A stretch of DNA of 39,525 bases from Porogramme epimiltina (Eukaryota > Basidiomycota > Agaricomycetes > Polyporales > Polyporaceae): the NCBI GenBank assembly GCA_900155495.1, contig FTLJ01001191.1, forward strand, positions 1 to 39,525, in the 5' to 3' direction. Position numbers and translations under genes: made by a program. Each line of letters begins with the position of its first letter. Within the stretch, counting starts at the first letter, position 1. The notes under the pieces were generated by a model. That model was not told the origin of the DNA and made no database searches. It saw only the letters and a program-made list of their open reading frames with translations. Positions 1-10,700 of the stretch are shown here, piece after piece.

Positions 1-2
1 GT

Positions 3-542
3 TCGGCCCCCGCCCTCGGACCCAGCGGCCTTTCTCCCCTTCCAAGTCTTCACATCGCGGAGAAGTCATATGATGCCTTCATGTCGAACTCCACGCCGCT
101 CTCTTCGGTCATATTCGGACTCAAGGCAGACAGCGGAGCCATTTGCACGATCGGCATCGGGCGCTGTCAGTGCCCGGTGGGCCAGAACTATGGGGCTCTT
201 GCCCTCCTCGTGTCAGACGCCACCGGAGGGTCCGTTTGGCCTTTCAACGACGAGCGTCTTGAGCACCTACAGCACAACGACAGCCATATCCGCTCGTGGG
301 CGTTCCGTGCCGGCACGGCGTCCGCGGACGTCACCATTCCCAATCTCGAATGTCTGAAACTCCGCATTACGCTCAGAAGGAGTGGTGTCTTAGAGGACAA
401 TAGCGAGGCGCGCTTCAGTATCCACGCCGAGGTTCAAAGTCAGTCCCAGGGTCCCGATCTACGGCTCGGTCAGCGCTCTCCGTCACCGGCGAACCCGAGG
501 TTTCCCGTTCTGGGCCGTAACGGCGTGTGTGAGTTTTCGTGA
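3..542 (+). CDS. HET-family protein, C-terminal end only (HET0, left copy)
   Basis: The frame is open from the window edge to the TGA at 540-542, so this is the 3' end of a gene that starts outside the window. The visible 179 residues contain GIGRCQC followed by a GALALLV stretch and, about 40 residues later, a SW pair. The same pattern occurs at the C-termini of the complete HET proteins at 33864-35729 and 31286-33184. The HET domain itself is not in the window. The mirror copy is at 38981-39523, with roughly 80% identical residues and a one-codon length difference. The Met at 81 is internal and is not proposed as the start. The final residues differ between copies but end at the same place. 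Confidence 0.75.
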   Translation, partial: SAPALGPSGLSPLPSLHIAEKSYDAFMSNSTPLSSVIFGLKADSGAICTIGIGRCQCPVGQNYGALALLVSDATGGSVWPFNDERLEHLQHNDSHIRSWAFRAGTASADVTIPNLECLKLRITLRRSGVLEDNSEARFSIHAEVQSQSQGPDLRLGQRSPSPANPRFPVLGRNGVCEFS

Positions 543-2393
543 ATGCGCAGTTCTGAAATATAATCACTAATGCACGTTATGACAGTTTCCAGGCTCGCGG
601 ATGGGCGGGATTGTGGTATCTCTACGGACTCTCTCAATAAGAAGGGTCGACGTGCTCTGTCGAGGCCTACTCTCAAGATGATGTGAGGCGTGGACTCATA
701 TTTCTCTCCTTCTATACCGTGTATGAGTTTCGAGTCCATTATATCGTCCTGCCTTGCCTCCAGCTTTGTTACAGTACACCCGGGTAGGGAGCCAACCATG
801 ATACATCGTAGTTGGAGTCGTCGACGGACTTGATTACGTGTAACAATCTAATTTTTTGACATGAGGTCAGAAAATCCGGTTATCATTTCGAGTCGCTCAC
901 GTCGTAGATAGATGGCGAGATGTCTGCTCACAAGGGAATGGGCGCAGAAGTTGAACGTTGAACGTTGAAAGTGCGGGTTCGGGTTCGGGATGACCTGGAG
1001 AGCCCCCTAAGCGCCCAATCCACCCATGCTCGACGAAATGCCTAGATCTCTTCTTCTGTTATACTTACCTAGTACTATGCTCTATCTCAAGCTCAAGATC
1101 CCAAGGCGCAGTTACTCCCTTCATCCATATTCAATATCGACATCTCACGCCCAGCACTTCCTCCATTATCACACGGTCTCGACTCCCGAGGATCGATCTG
1201 CCTGGATACAAGGTCCATCATGGAGAGCCGCTTGGGTGGGTGGACGTGGAATAGGATGAATGCTGGGATGCTAGGTACTTCTCTTTAAAGTGCTGTTACC
1301 ACGTCTCTTCCCCTTCCCTATTACCACAAAATGTTCGCCCAAGTGCGCCAGGAGAAGGCACCGTCTAGTTGTTGAAGCTAGCTGTCGGGAACGCCGCCTT
1401 TGAACACTTTTCGCTTGTTTCTTGTGCCTGAAGGCTGTAACATGTATATTCGTGACTGCGGGCTCGTCGTTGTACAGGCAATCTTTGTGTTTGATGCCTC
1501 TGGCCTCTCCACTTGCATCCACAAAGTCGCGGCGCACGGAATCCACCACAGCGCGAAGCGTGGCTTGCGTTGGTGTGCGCCGTAGAACTACGCGCACGTG
1601 TCACCCATGTTGTTTCGTTTTCGCCACAGCCTGCATTTCATTTCCGACCTCCCACTGGCAGGTCACCCTTATTGATGCACGCCTTCAGACGATCATGCAA
1701 GTGTCAGAAGCACTGAACGAATGTAGCATCTCCGCCGTCTAGAGATGCCCTCATAGGCACCCAAATGGTCCCCCTCAAAGTGATACCGGCTTGTCAGCTG
1801 TTAGCCTCCATCTAAGGTTTGTCCTATACCATGTGTCTACAGCATGGCTTTTATGAATGCCTAATCCGCGATTAATACATTCCATTAGACGAGCCTCCAT
1901 CATCTCTCCGACGGCGTCATCCGGAAGTATGCAAGGATTGATAATCTAATCCAAGCTTCCCGTCCGTCCTCCGACCATTTCCGTCCTCGTCCACACCCAA
2001 ATCAGACCAGGCCATCCCTCGCGCCAGTCCGAAGCGAGTAAGCAGACTGAAGATTAATCGCCTTGTTTCGTTATGGCTGATATTCCCCCATTAGATTTTC
2101 ACGCGCACCTCGCCGTGCCCACTTACGTCTTAAGGCATACAATATACTAGCCGTGATACAATAGTGGCGAGATGAAGATGCAGCTATCCTTTTGTGAAGC
2201 GGGGCCCTCGGAAGTGAGTAGCAGTTCGTGGCAGATTGTTCTCCAGGGTGGTGGGTCTGGTGCTAACCTTTTGTCGGTGATCACGGCATACGATCCGCGT
2301 TTTGTTAATAGGGAGAACTGCGCATATAGTCTCAGCTGAGCGATTCCGTCTGCCTCCCGTCCTCGAATCTGCGAGTCTCTCTCGTACACCTCA
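543..2393 (+). other. Intergenic part of left arm, no gene recognised
   Basis: I see no convincing coding region here. The stretch is homologous to 37115-38980 on the other strand. Recognisable shared blocks lie near 640-680, 1540-1700, 1800-1900 and 2220-2400, separated by substitutions and indels. The part next to HET1 should contain its promoter and 5' leader. Confidence 0.6.
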
Positions 2394-2440
2394 GTACGTT
2401 TTATCTCCTACAATGCGTTGCTGGCGTTCATGATTTCTAG
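2394..2440 (+). other. Predicted 5'-leader intron of HET1 (left)
   Basis: A 47-nt segment begins gtacgt and ends ttctag, five bases before the HET1 ATG at 2446. The right-arm copy has an intron of exactly the same length at 37068-37114. The complete HET genes in the window all have a predicted intron ending 0-6 nt before the start codon. Confidence 0.65.
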
Positions 2441-2445
2441 AAGTC

Positions 2446-3768
2446 ATGCGACTACTCGAAACCAACACAGGAAGATTCCATTACTTCAACAGCTCTCGTG
2501 ATGCGTCATATGCTATCCTCTCGCACGTGTGGCAGAAGAACGAGGATTCAAGTCTCGACGCCGAACAAACCTTCTACGAGGTCCGCCAGGTTCAGGAGTC
2601 AACTGCTCAGCATGAAAGCGCACTTCCCAGACTACACTACAAGATACGTCGCTTCTGCGCTATCGCGCGAGACGCCGGCTTCAAGTTCGGCTGGGTCGAC
2701 ACCTGCTGCATTGACAAGCTCAGTAGCTCGGAAGTTTCAGAAGCTATCAACTCCATGTTCAGCTGGTACCGTGACGCGGGCGCCTGTTACGTTGCCCTCC
2801 CCGACGTGGACGAAGGGCCCGAAGCCATACGCGACGAGCAATTCCGCAACAGCGCATGGTTTACACGCAGTTGGACCCTCCCGGAACTCCTCGCCCCCAG
2901 AGTTGTCATCTTCCTCACCACCCGGTGGTCCATCATCGGTTCCAAGCACACGCTCTCGCCTCTCATCGAAGACGTGACTGGTATCGACCGGGACATCCTC
3001 ATGCTCGACAGGTCCCTCTTTGACGTTCCCGTTGCCTGTCGCCTGTCGTGGACGTCCAAGAGGACGGCGACGGTAGAAGAGGATACCATCTACTCCTTGA
3101 TGGGCATTCTCGGAGTCAACATACCGACCATTTACGGCGAAGGGGGCTCGGCTGCCTTCTCCCGGTTGCAAGAGGAGATCCTACGCCGCATCCCGGATCA
3201 GTCAATCCTTGCGTGGGGTTCACTAATCGACACTCTCGACCATCCTCTCGTACTCGACGCCGCCTCCGCAAATCATAACTTCGTCTCCCGTCTGGGAAGC
3301 ATTGTACGCCGCTTATCACGTTCGCTCAGCCAGCTCGTCTATCTCTTTCCCTCCGGTGGTGGACGCGCCTCCCAAGCTCGTGGCAACCCCCATGCTTCCA
3401 ATCCAGGCCAACGTCTCGCTACATCCCCTAGTGATTTTGCAGCGTGGTCCTGTCTAGGGATCTCTGAGCGGCAGGCGGGCGACCGTCGCGACCCTTCGCA
3501 CAAACTCTATCCAGCCCAATACGCTCGGCCCTTTCGACGCGCTCTCACACGCCATCTCCGACGCCCTCCACTTTCGATCATCACTTCACATACCCCTACT
3601 GAGGGAGATGAAGGGAGCGTTCGTCGTTCGGAGCCATCTCGACATGGTCATGTGACCCGCTCCGAGCAACCATTAGTACTTAGTAGCCCGGGGCTCACGC
3701 GGGGTACCAGCAACCCAGGACACAGATCTTTCCGTGCGAAGGTATGTTTTACACGTCATTTCATGTAG
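2446..3768 (+). CDS. HET-domain protein (HET1, left copy)
   Basis: The 440-residue ORF starts MRLLETNTGRF and has the three classic blocks of the HET domain: YAILSHVW (22-29), GWVDTCCID (82-90) and SWTLPELLAP (142-151). A later EEDTIYSLMG...YGEG block is also typical of the family. HET domains act in fungal allorecognition and cell death. Similarity to the family fades after SPSDFAAWSCL (about residue 340). The rest is Arg-rich, and the C-terminal GRCxC region of its relatives is missing. The last nine codons lie in a predicted 49-nt intron (3742-3790). Splicing it joins codon 432 in frame to HET2, so the gene may really be the first half of a tandem-HET protein. The copy in the other arm is at 35758-37062 (about 96% of residues in the HET part). 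Confidence 0.8.
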   Translation: MRLLETNTGRFHYFNSSRDASYAILSHVWQKNEDSSLDAEQTFYEVRQVQESTAQHESALPRLHYKIRRFCAIARDAGFKFGWVDTCCIDKLSSSEVSEAINSMFSWYRDAGACYVALPDVDEGPEAIRDEQFRNSAWFTRSWTLPELLAPRVVIFLTTRWSIIGSKHTLSPLIEDVTGIDRDILMLDRSLFDVPVACRLSWTSKRTATVEEDTIYSLMGILGVNIPTIYGEGGSAAFSRLQEEILRRIPDQSILAWGSLIDTLDHPLVLDAASANHNFVSRLGSIVRRLSRSLSQLVYLFPSGGGRASQARGNPHASNPGQRLATSPSDFAAWSCLGISERQAGDRRDPSHKLYPAQYARPFRRALTRHLRRPPLSIITSHTPTEGDEGSVRRSEPSRHGHVTRSEQPLVLSSPGLTRGTSNPGHRSFRAKVCFTRHFM

Positions 3769-3790
3769 GAGTGTGCTAATCATATCACAG
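3742..3790 (+). other. Predicted phase-0 intron between HET1 and HET2 (left)
   Basis: The 49-nt segment starts gtatgt, contains gctaat as a likely branch site, and ends cacag. Upstream, the HET1 frame ends exactly on a codon boundary at 3741. Downstream, agg cct leads in frame to the HET2 ATG at 3797. Retention gives a stop codon 27 nt into the intron. It could alternatively be the 5'-leader intron of a separate HET2 gene, as in the other HET genes here. Confidence 0.65.
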
Positions 3791-5271
3791 AGGCCTATGC
3801 GACTGCTAGACACCAAGACCGGGCGATTTCAGTACGTCGATGACCCCGCACCAGGGTCTTATGCCGTGTTGTCCCATGTGTGGTCGAAGGAAGGAGACCC
3901 GACTCATATGCCGGAACAAACGTATCAAGACCTGCTCAAGCTCCAGACACCTGCCACCCGCAACACCGACCTTCTCGGCAGTCTCTCGGAGAAGAACCGT
4001 CGATTCTGTGCCATCGCCAATGAGGATGGCTTTCAGCTCGGTTGGGTCGACACCTGCTGTGTCGACCAGTCGAGCGCCGCCGAGGTCTCCGATACCCTCG
4101 GGTGCATGTACGACTGGTACATATCGCTTCTCCGGCGCGTGCTACGCATTCCTCGAAGATGTCGACTTCTCTACCAACGCAGATGAGCTATCACAATCCC
4201 TCAGCGTCAGTAAATGGTTCGCACGAAGCTGGACCCTCCCCGAGCTTCTCGCTCCGAATGTCGTTCTATTCCTCTCGTCACAGTGGAAGCCCGTTGGCAC
4301 GAAGCACACGCTCGCCCCCGTTATCGAGAGCATCACTGGGATCGACCGCGCTATCCTCACGTTGGATCGCCCGCTAGATTCTGTCTGTGCGGCACAGCGG
4401 ATGTCGTGGGCTTCCTATAGGACTGCCACACGGGAAGAGGACCAGGCATACTCGCTGATGGGCCTTTTCGACGTTACTCTGCAGGCATCGTACGGCGAAG
4501 GGAGTCAGGCGTTCATACGGTTGCAGGAGATTATCAAGCAAACCCAGGACACTTCACTCCTTTCCTGGCGCTCTCCGCCTTCGGGATCGTCGCCGTCCAA
4601 ACGCCTCCCGCTAGCGTCCCGCGGCGTAGTGCGCTCTCCGACCTCATGTTTCCTTCCACGCACACGACCAACACCCACCGAACCTCGGAACGCGCTTCCT
4701 CCCAATCAGCTCTCTCTTGCTGCCACCCCCGCGGGGTTCGCGGGATGCTCGTCCCGTATGATATGTGTTCCACAAGATTCCTTTACCGAAGGTCTTCGCA
4801 TCCCACAGGAGAACACGTTGCAGGGTATCATCAGCTCCCCTTCCGGAATTCACGCTCAGCTACCACTCGCTCGCATCCGAACTCCAGCCGTCAACTCCGG
4901 CGACTCCACCTACGTGGCACTCCTCGCCTGCGACGTTGAACAGAAGGGCATCCTTGCGATCGTCCTGGAGGATTCTCCATCTATCGACGAGCCAAATATC
5001 CCTCATGACAAGGACTGCGCTTCTCCTGAGGCTCCGCCCGAGATGAACGCCTCCACTACCCAGGTCCCAACGTGTTATCTGTGTTCCCTACGCGCAGATA
5101 GCCGGGCGCTTACGTCACGGCGCAACCCTGAACATCCCCCTTCCGCGACGCAACCTCGTTGGCGACAGCTCCACCCGGGCGGCACTATGTACAGTGCCCC
5201 GCGAAGTTTCATTCGAAGCACGCCTGTGCCACACGTCGTCAGAACTACTCCTTTCACACGGATACACGCTC
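3791..5271 (+). pseudogene. HET2, left copy: frameshifted and 3'-truncated HET gene
   Basis: It begins like the intact right copy (MRLLDTKTGRFQ, then YAVLSHVW and GWVDTCCVD). After CMYDWY an extra 4 nt (about 4118-4122, acat) shifts the frame, giving a stop after about 129 codons. Later differences from the right copy include an in-frame 3-nt loss near 4530, an extra 7 nt near 5062-5069 that shifts the frame again, and a loss of about 12 nt near 5115. Similarity ends at 5271, just before the C-terminal GRCxC region. Outside these lesions the DNA is about 94% identical to the right copy, so decay looks recent or the segment has been homogenised. Confidence 0.88.
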
Positions 5272-6646
5272 GGCGGCCCTCAATGGGGGGACAGGGTCGG
5301 GGGAATGGCAAACTGTCAGCTGCCAGTGCTATCATGAGACAGATTTCAAAGAGTACAAGGGGGACGTCCAGAGTGATACGATAAAACGAGGTAAGTGAAC
5401 AACTTGGAAGACAGCAATCATAGTGTAGTAAGACGCGCAGTATAAACCATATAGTAAAAGTTATGCCGCGACTTTGTGTGCTCGTGTTTGTCCGGGCGCC
5501 TAATGCCCCACATGACTCAGCCTGCTGAGATCTGACCCTTCTGTTCGAGCCTCCATGCCCTCGACCTTCCGTCCTTTGACCAATTAGTAAATGCATCGAC
5601 CAGGATTTTGGAGCTTACGAAGCGCGTGTCAAGGACCTGTATCTGTGCCGTACAAGCCATCCCCTTCAGTCAATCTATCTCCACTAATGCCTCGGACACT
5701 ACGCATCTACATCCCCCGGCGCCCACAGCCTCTGCCTCGACCCCTGCTCCTCTCCTGAGTCCCAGGTATAGATAGCTTTAACCTGCTTACCACTTGGTTC
5801 TATGACCGTGATAAATCTCAACCTTCTACCTTTAACCCGCCGGAGCGAAGCGATGGCTTCTCTTGTAGATAGGAATGCCTACAAGATTTGAATCAACCGT
5901 GACCTTGAAGTGAAAGCGCCTGTGTCAACACAGCCAAAGAACGCGTTGGTGACTGAGCGGTGTTGCACGCTGTACGCTAGATCGTAACTTGAGGGGACGA
6001 TCGGAGGCGGGGGTCGATGCAGGTGACTCGTCTGAAATATAGCTATATTTTGTGTAGAATCGGATCCGGCGCCGGGGTCGTCCCCGCGGTACAACAAGTC
6101 GGTTACGCGCTCGATTCAACTTACCATCATTCATCGCACACTCGACTATTTAATATTTACTTTCTCGGCGAGTTTCAAGCCCCCAGGCCAGTAAGGATTT
6201 TCTCAATTATTTCACCAAACACTTGTGATAGATATATGATTACAAAAGCGCGCTCTGCTGCTCCAGGACATGCATCCACACTATGACAAAGCTCTATGGG
6301 GTCGGCCACGGCCGAGGGCACCGCCAGGGAACCGGTGTGATTTGGACGCGTGAAATGGAACACGAGATGTGTAGGGAGTCGTAAGTCGTAACGCGAGCGA
6401 TGGGGCGGATGGTGCTATCAAGTAGGCGGTACACTGACGCGGTGTACGGAGAAGAGAGGAAAGGGAGGGAGGAATAGAAGGGGACGGGGAAAGGGAGGGA
6501 ACCGAGATGGGTACAACAAGCAAGACATATCACACGAACGGTCCGAGGGATAGTCCAGGGTGGGATAAGCATCAGGCAACATGCGGGCAAAGGTTTCCCT
6601 GCTCCATGGTTGACTGGCGCGTACGTACGTGTAGTCCACCCCAAGT
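5272..6646. other. No gene recognised; left inner flank of the inverted repeat
   Basis: The sequence right of the repeat boundary has no counterpart beside the right arm. ORFs here are short, overlap in several frames and match nothing I know. Bases 6430-6500 are purine-rich (ggga/agag runs) on the plus strand, in the likely 3' UTR of the membrane-protein gene. A B-box-like string at 5880-5895 was examined for a tRNA and rejected. Confidence 0.6.
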
Positions 6647-7647
6647 CTAGGCAACGATTTCCTTCTTCTCGTCGGCGACCGGAACCGCCTCGGCACCCTC
6701 GATGGTCGTGTACTGGGGCGGCGGGACGAGCATCTCGGCCTCGTCGTCGAAGACGACGTCGTACGCGGTATCCTCATCTTCCCGAGTGCCGCGGAACGCA
6801 CGAGCGGTGACGAGCACCATGACCCACACCATGCGGAGGAGAACGCCGATGCCGCAGCCTAGATCAGGAGATGGATAAACATATCCGAGAAGGATATTGT
6901 TAGCACCATCGCTCACGTATGATAGATGGGGAAGGGGGCGCGGAGGGGCGAATGGGGAGCAAAGATGAGCACTCACCGAGGACGAAGGCTACAGCACGAC
7001 CCTCCCAAGGACCGAGGGTCATCAAGGCATGGTGGACGCGGCGGAGGAACGAGCCGCGGAAGCGGTGGTAGTGAGGGCCGTGGTGCCACATCGGGCGACC
7101 GCCACGGGGGCCGTCCATCGGACCCCGCTCGCCGTCTTGTTCAGCGACGAAGGCGGGGCGGACGGGGGTTCCTACGAAGGGCAGGACTGGCAGTTCGCCG
7201 TTCTTCCCGGGGCGGCCACGGGCGGGGGGCTCGCCGTGGTGCATGTGGCGCATCGGGGGAGGGATGCGGTCGATAGGTTCAAGACCGAGCATTTGACGCA
7301 GGGCGTTGGACGCATCGAGGGCCTTGGCGCGCATGGACTGGCACCAGTGGCGACCGTTGGTGTGGTGCTCGACCGGGGCGGCGGAGACGACGGAAATCAT
7401 CTCGATGGGCCCGCCCGCGATATGAGCTACATTGTTGCCGTCCGCGGCGGCATGTCCGTATCTGACGCTGGAGGAGACCTCTGTGACGACGACCCTAATG
7501 GGGCTCGCAGCGACTTTGGGTGGCGGGATAGGTGTTGGAGGGCAGGAAAGGGGTGTTTTGATGAGGATTGGGGGCAGGAGGGGGAGGGAAAGACTCACCG
7601 AGACTTGCGCCGAGGACGGCAAAGGAATACAGTGCGCCGAGACGCAT
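6647..7647 (-). CDS. Single-pass membrane protein with cytoplasmic PPxY tail
   Basis: Three exons by splice signals and frame: 7599-7647, 6977-7513 and 6647-6858. The introns are gtgagt...caaag and gtgagt...tctag, both phase 1. The 265-residue product starts with a hydrophobic signal-like segment (MRLGALYSFAVLGASL). A His/Pro/Gly-rich region of about 170 residues follows, then one strong membrane span at about 190-214 that crosses the second splice junction. The acidic tail contains PPQY at 242-245, a PPxY motif of the kind bound by WW domains of Rsp5/Nedd4 ubiquitin ligases. Predicted topology is outside N-terminus, inside tail. I do not recognise a named family. The reading through both introns in other ORFs is Ser/Pro/Thr-rich and not protein-like. 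Confidence 0.75.
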
Positions 7648-8299
7648 GAACTTGTGGATGTGAGGCTTGTGTGTGTGAGGGTAGAGGTGAGGTCGATAGA
7701 GATCTGAAGAGAAGAGAAACGAGTATGAACGAGGGTTGTGTGGGATACGAGTAGGAGGTAAAGTACTTGACTGCGGATGCTAACTAAGACGCCAAACAGC
7801 CCCAGCGGCCCCGCCTCCACCCCGTCAGCCACGTGCCACGGCGCCTAAACGCCGTTTTTAGCACCCCGCCACCCGCTGCCCCCCGACGGCCGCACTGCCT
7901 CGGCCCACGGCCTCTCTCTGACCTCGACCCCGACGTCGGACGGGCTCACTTCCCGCCCCCAACGTCTGTAGTCCATGGCCACAGCATGACTCATCTCGCT
8001 CGACTCTCAGTCATTATGATAGTTTCGACACAGCACCCATGTCTTGGAGTCATGCATGATAGACCGGACCTTGAGGCTCGCAGTAATCCTCAGCGTCGTT
8101 GTGGTGGAAATCGCCAGACACCTGCATTGCCTCCATACATCGACCTAGAGGATTTGATATGTGGGGGCGTGAATACTGGCTTGAAAACTCTCCTCTTGAT
8201 TGTATGCTAACCAGTTGACTGTCTGTCGACACGCATGTCTTCTGCGGAATATGCTCGTCCACCGAAGACGGGTCAAGGAGGGCATACTTACGTTGATTG
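7648..8299. other. Intergenic: divergent upstream regions
   Basis: This stretch lies between the membrane-protein gene (minus) and F-box gene F1 (plus). The bases just upstream of 7647 are pyrimidine-rich on the minus strand (ttctcttctcttcag), as in many fungal 5' leaders. No coding region is supported. Confidence 0.5.
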
Positions 8300-8437
8300 C
8301 ACAAATAGAGCCAAACATCGCCGGACACTGGACATCTCGCTCGGCCACGATAAGACCATGTCTAAACAACTGTGTTGCCTTGTCATATCCCTCACCCATC
8401 GTTCCTGCCCACCTACAAGAGCGCTGCGAGTGCACCT
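8300..8437 (+). promoter_or_regulatory. Shared upstream region of F-box gene F1
   Basis: It contains caaatagagccaaac (8302-8316), ataagaccat (about 8350) and tcatatccctca (about 8382). The same blocks, in the same order, lie upstream of F2 and F3, although the rest of this copy has diverged. Conservation among three paralogues suggests promoter or leader function, but common descent alone could also explain it. Confidence 0.5.
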
Positions 8438-10400
8438 ATGCAACGAACCCAATACACGCCAGTAAGTGCCACACTTCCAGATGTGCATCGTATGGAACAG
8501 TTAGATCTGACAGAAGCCGTTTATCATGTAGTGGTCTCTAAGCGTAGTGGAAGATGAGGGTCCGGGACAACAACTACATCTACTACCGTACGTGCTACTT
8601 TACACGCCGTTCTTCTGATGGGCTTAGCGATTGGTACTGGTGTTCAGAGGCGTCTCTTTCAAATCTCCCCCTGCGCATCTATCACAAGCGGCGAAGGAAC
8701 AATGGATGCAACTCGTCTCCCAGAATTCAGTCCGAACCGCTGCAGCGCCGGAGCAACAAGCCCAACTGAAAGCATTGTGGAACTCCTCTCTCCCCATCAA
8801 TCGCATTCCTATCGAACTCTTGGTCTTCATCTTCATCCTATCCACCGATTGCGGAGAATACGACCTCAGCTTTAGTGCCCTGGATGGGCGCTGCAACATA
8901 CCGCGCGTCTGCCGCTACTGGTACGACCTCGCGCTTTCTACTCCGACCCTATGGCGGACGGTGGATACGGGAACGGAACGAACGAGGCGCAAATATGTGA
9001 CACACTGTCTCAACAGCTCAGCCGCTTCCCCTCTCCACGTCTTCATTCACGCGCCCCAGTTTTGTGAGGCTGATCTTGCTCTGTTTTTCCCTCACGTTGG
9101 CCGGATGGAGACGCTCGACATCGAGTCAACGCGATGGGAATCTAGGCCCATGCTCTTCTTCTCACACAAGTTTGCGCTTCTGAAGACGCTTCGACTCCTC
9201 GGGACGGACACCAGAGACGAGTTGCACCTATCCGCGGAGCGTTTCCCCGTCCTCCAAGTTTTAGAGATCGCAGGCGAATCAAATGTACCAATGGACCCAC
9301 AAATATACGCGTCACTGCACACTCTGAAGCTTATCGGGTGCCCCTCCGACCTGTCGCTCAGCGAGTTCTTCGACCTCCTCTCCACGTGTCTTGACCTCGA
9401 GGAGCTTTGCATCTTCGGCGTCCTCGGCAATCTCGTCCAAGATTACCACATTACCTCGACCGCTTCCCGCCCGCGAACCATGTTTCAGCGCATGAAGTCG
9501 TTGTATCTGGGCGATTATTCCTGCGATGGCATCTTTCCCTTTTTTTCAAGATTCGCCTGTCCTCAATCCGCTTGTGTCGACGTGGTCGGGAAATTTGATC
9601 TCGGCTCACAGGATGACGTCGACGAGAATGGCGACAATTATATCCAGCTTTCCACGATGGCCCTTCCTTCCGACCCTCTCTCCGAATCGCTCTCACCGAT
9701 ATCCCGCGTCCAACGCATCGTTCTGGATTGCATTTGGGGCGATCTCACGGGGGACAACTACGAGCTCTCCTTGTACGGCTGCGATGCGGACGGGTTCTCA
9801 GTAGTAAGGTTCACATTCAACTTCCGACGAGAGCTAGAGCCTTATAGGTGGAGGAGCTCCCTCAACGACCAGGTTGTCTTTATCCGGACAGCCTTCCGCG
9901 GCGCGCCCCTCACACAGTTGAAGATCTCCGTCTTCAATACGATGGACGAGGACCCAGCCCCGGTCAGGAGCAAAGAGTGGTCGAATGTGTTGAAGGCGTT
10001 CCCCGCTCTCGAGAGCCTCCACCTCCAAGAATGGTTCGTGGCAAGACGCCTTTGGGGGGCCCTCAAGCCCAAGCCAGACGTGGCGGTCCCGTGCTCGCGG
10101 CTGCGGTCGATCTGCCTGATGGAGGAGACCGGCGGGTGGTTCACGGCCGGAGAAATCCCAGAGGCGCGCGAGTTCTTCGACGACATGGTCGACGCCCTTC
10201 GGGAGCGGGCCGCGAGGGGCGTACAGCTGCAACAGCTCGACCTACGCGTCGTGTTCGAAGAGTACGAGCCTGACGGCAATCAGTGGGAGTTGGACAGGGA
10301 CAAGCACTCTGTGCTTCAGGACTCGTACCTTTCGACGCTGGGGATGCTGGTCGATAAAGTGACGTATACGCTAGAGAGCTTCCCCCAGGGTGATGTTTGA
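8438..10400 (+). CDS. F-box protein F1
   Basis: Exons 8438-8461 (24 nt), 8532-8587 (56 nt) and 8648-10400 give 610 residues. Both introns (gtaagt...tgtag and gtacgt...ttcag) and both tiny exons are kept in F2 and F3, which supports this start rather than the internal Met at 8631. The basidiomycete F-box lies at about 77-129: IPIELLVFIF, then IPRVCRYWYDLAL and TPTLW. Degenerate leucine-rich repeats follow (for example LHTLKLIGCP, LESLHLQEW). F-box proteins recruit substrates to SCF ubiquitin ligases; the substrate is unknown. F1 is the most diverged of the three copies and has insertions in the repeat part. It ends FPQGDV, where the others end FPRGFTY or FPRGFDY. Confidence 0.88.
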
Positions 10401-10700
10401 TCACTGATAGCATTACCATACGGCCCTTTATGTCGTGTTTAGAACTTCTGATTTCCAAGGGCACCTCCTGTTGGATGTGGCGCTTTGGCGGCTTAGTCAC
10501 TCTTTATGGCCAATGACTGATAACGGACTCTGAGATTAGATTATGTATAACGGACTTTCTTATTTCTTTGTATCCGCTTCACCGACGCCTTGGTAAAGCT
10601 CACACTATGTTTCTTCATCTTGTATCATGTATATATTCTGTCTACTTTACGCTACATGTAATCCATTCCTCTCGTTCCCTCTCTCTCTGCCTGATTACGT

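Larger units (their letters stand above)
1..5271 (+). repeat. Left arm of a large inverted repeat
   Basis: This arm matches the reverse complement of 34251-39525 from the first window base inwards. The first 44 bases are identical to the reverse complement of the last 44. Homology can be followed by eye through the HET0 tail, the 1.85-kb intergenic part, HET1 and HET2. It stops abruptly near 5271, inside the HET2 coding sequence, after the shared string gatacacgctc. HET1 and HET2 are about 94-97% alike between arms, while the intergenic part is far more diverged and full of indels. Both window edges lie at symmetric points inside HET0, so the repeat may extend outside the window. Confidence 0.95.

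Noticed and set aside
5875..5900. B-box-like string (gatttgaatc) suggesting a tRNA
   Set aside because: No T-arm pairing and no acceptor stem could be formed around it.
7029..7649. Plus-strand ORF over the membrane-protein gene
   Set aside because: Gly/Arg/Val-rich shadow of a GC-rich coding exon. The minus-strand model has a signal peptide, a membrane span and in-phase introns.
10681..10692. Short ctctct run as a microsatellite
   Set aside because: Too short and impure to be a meaningful repeat.
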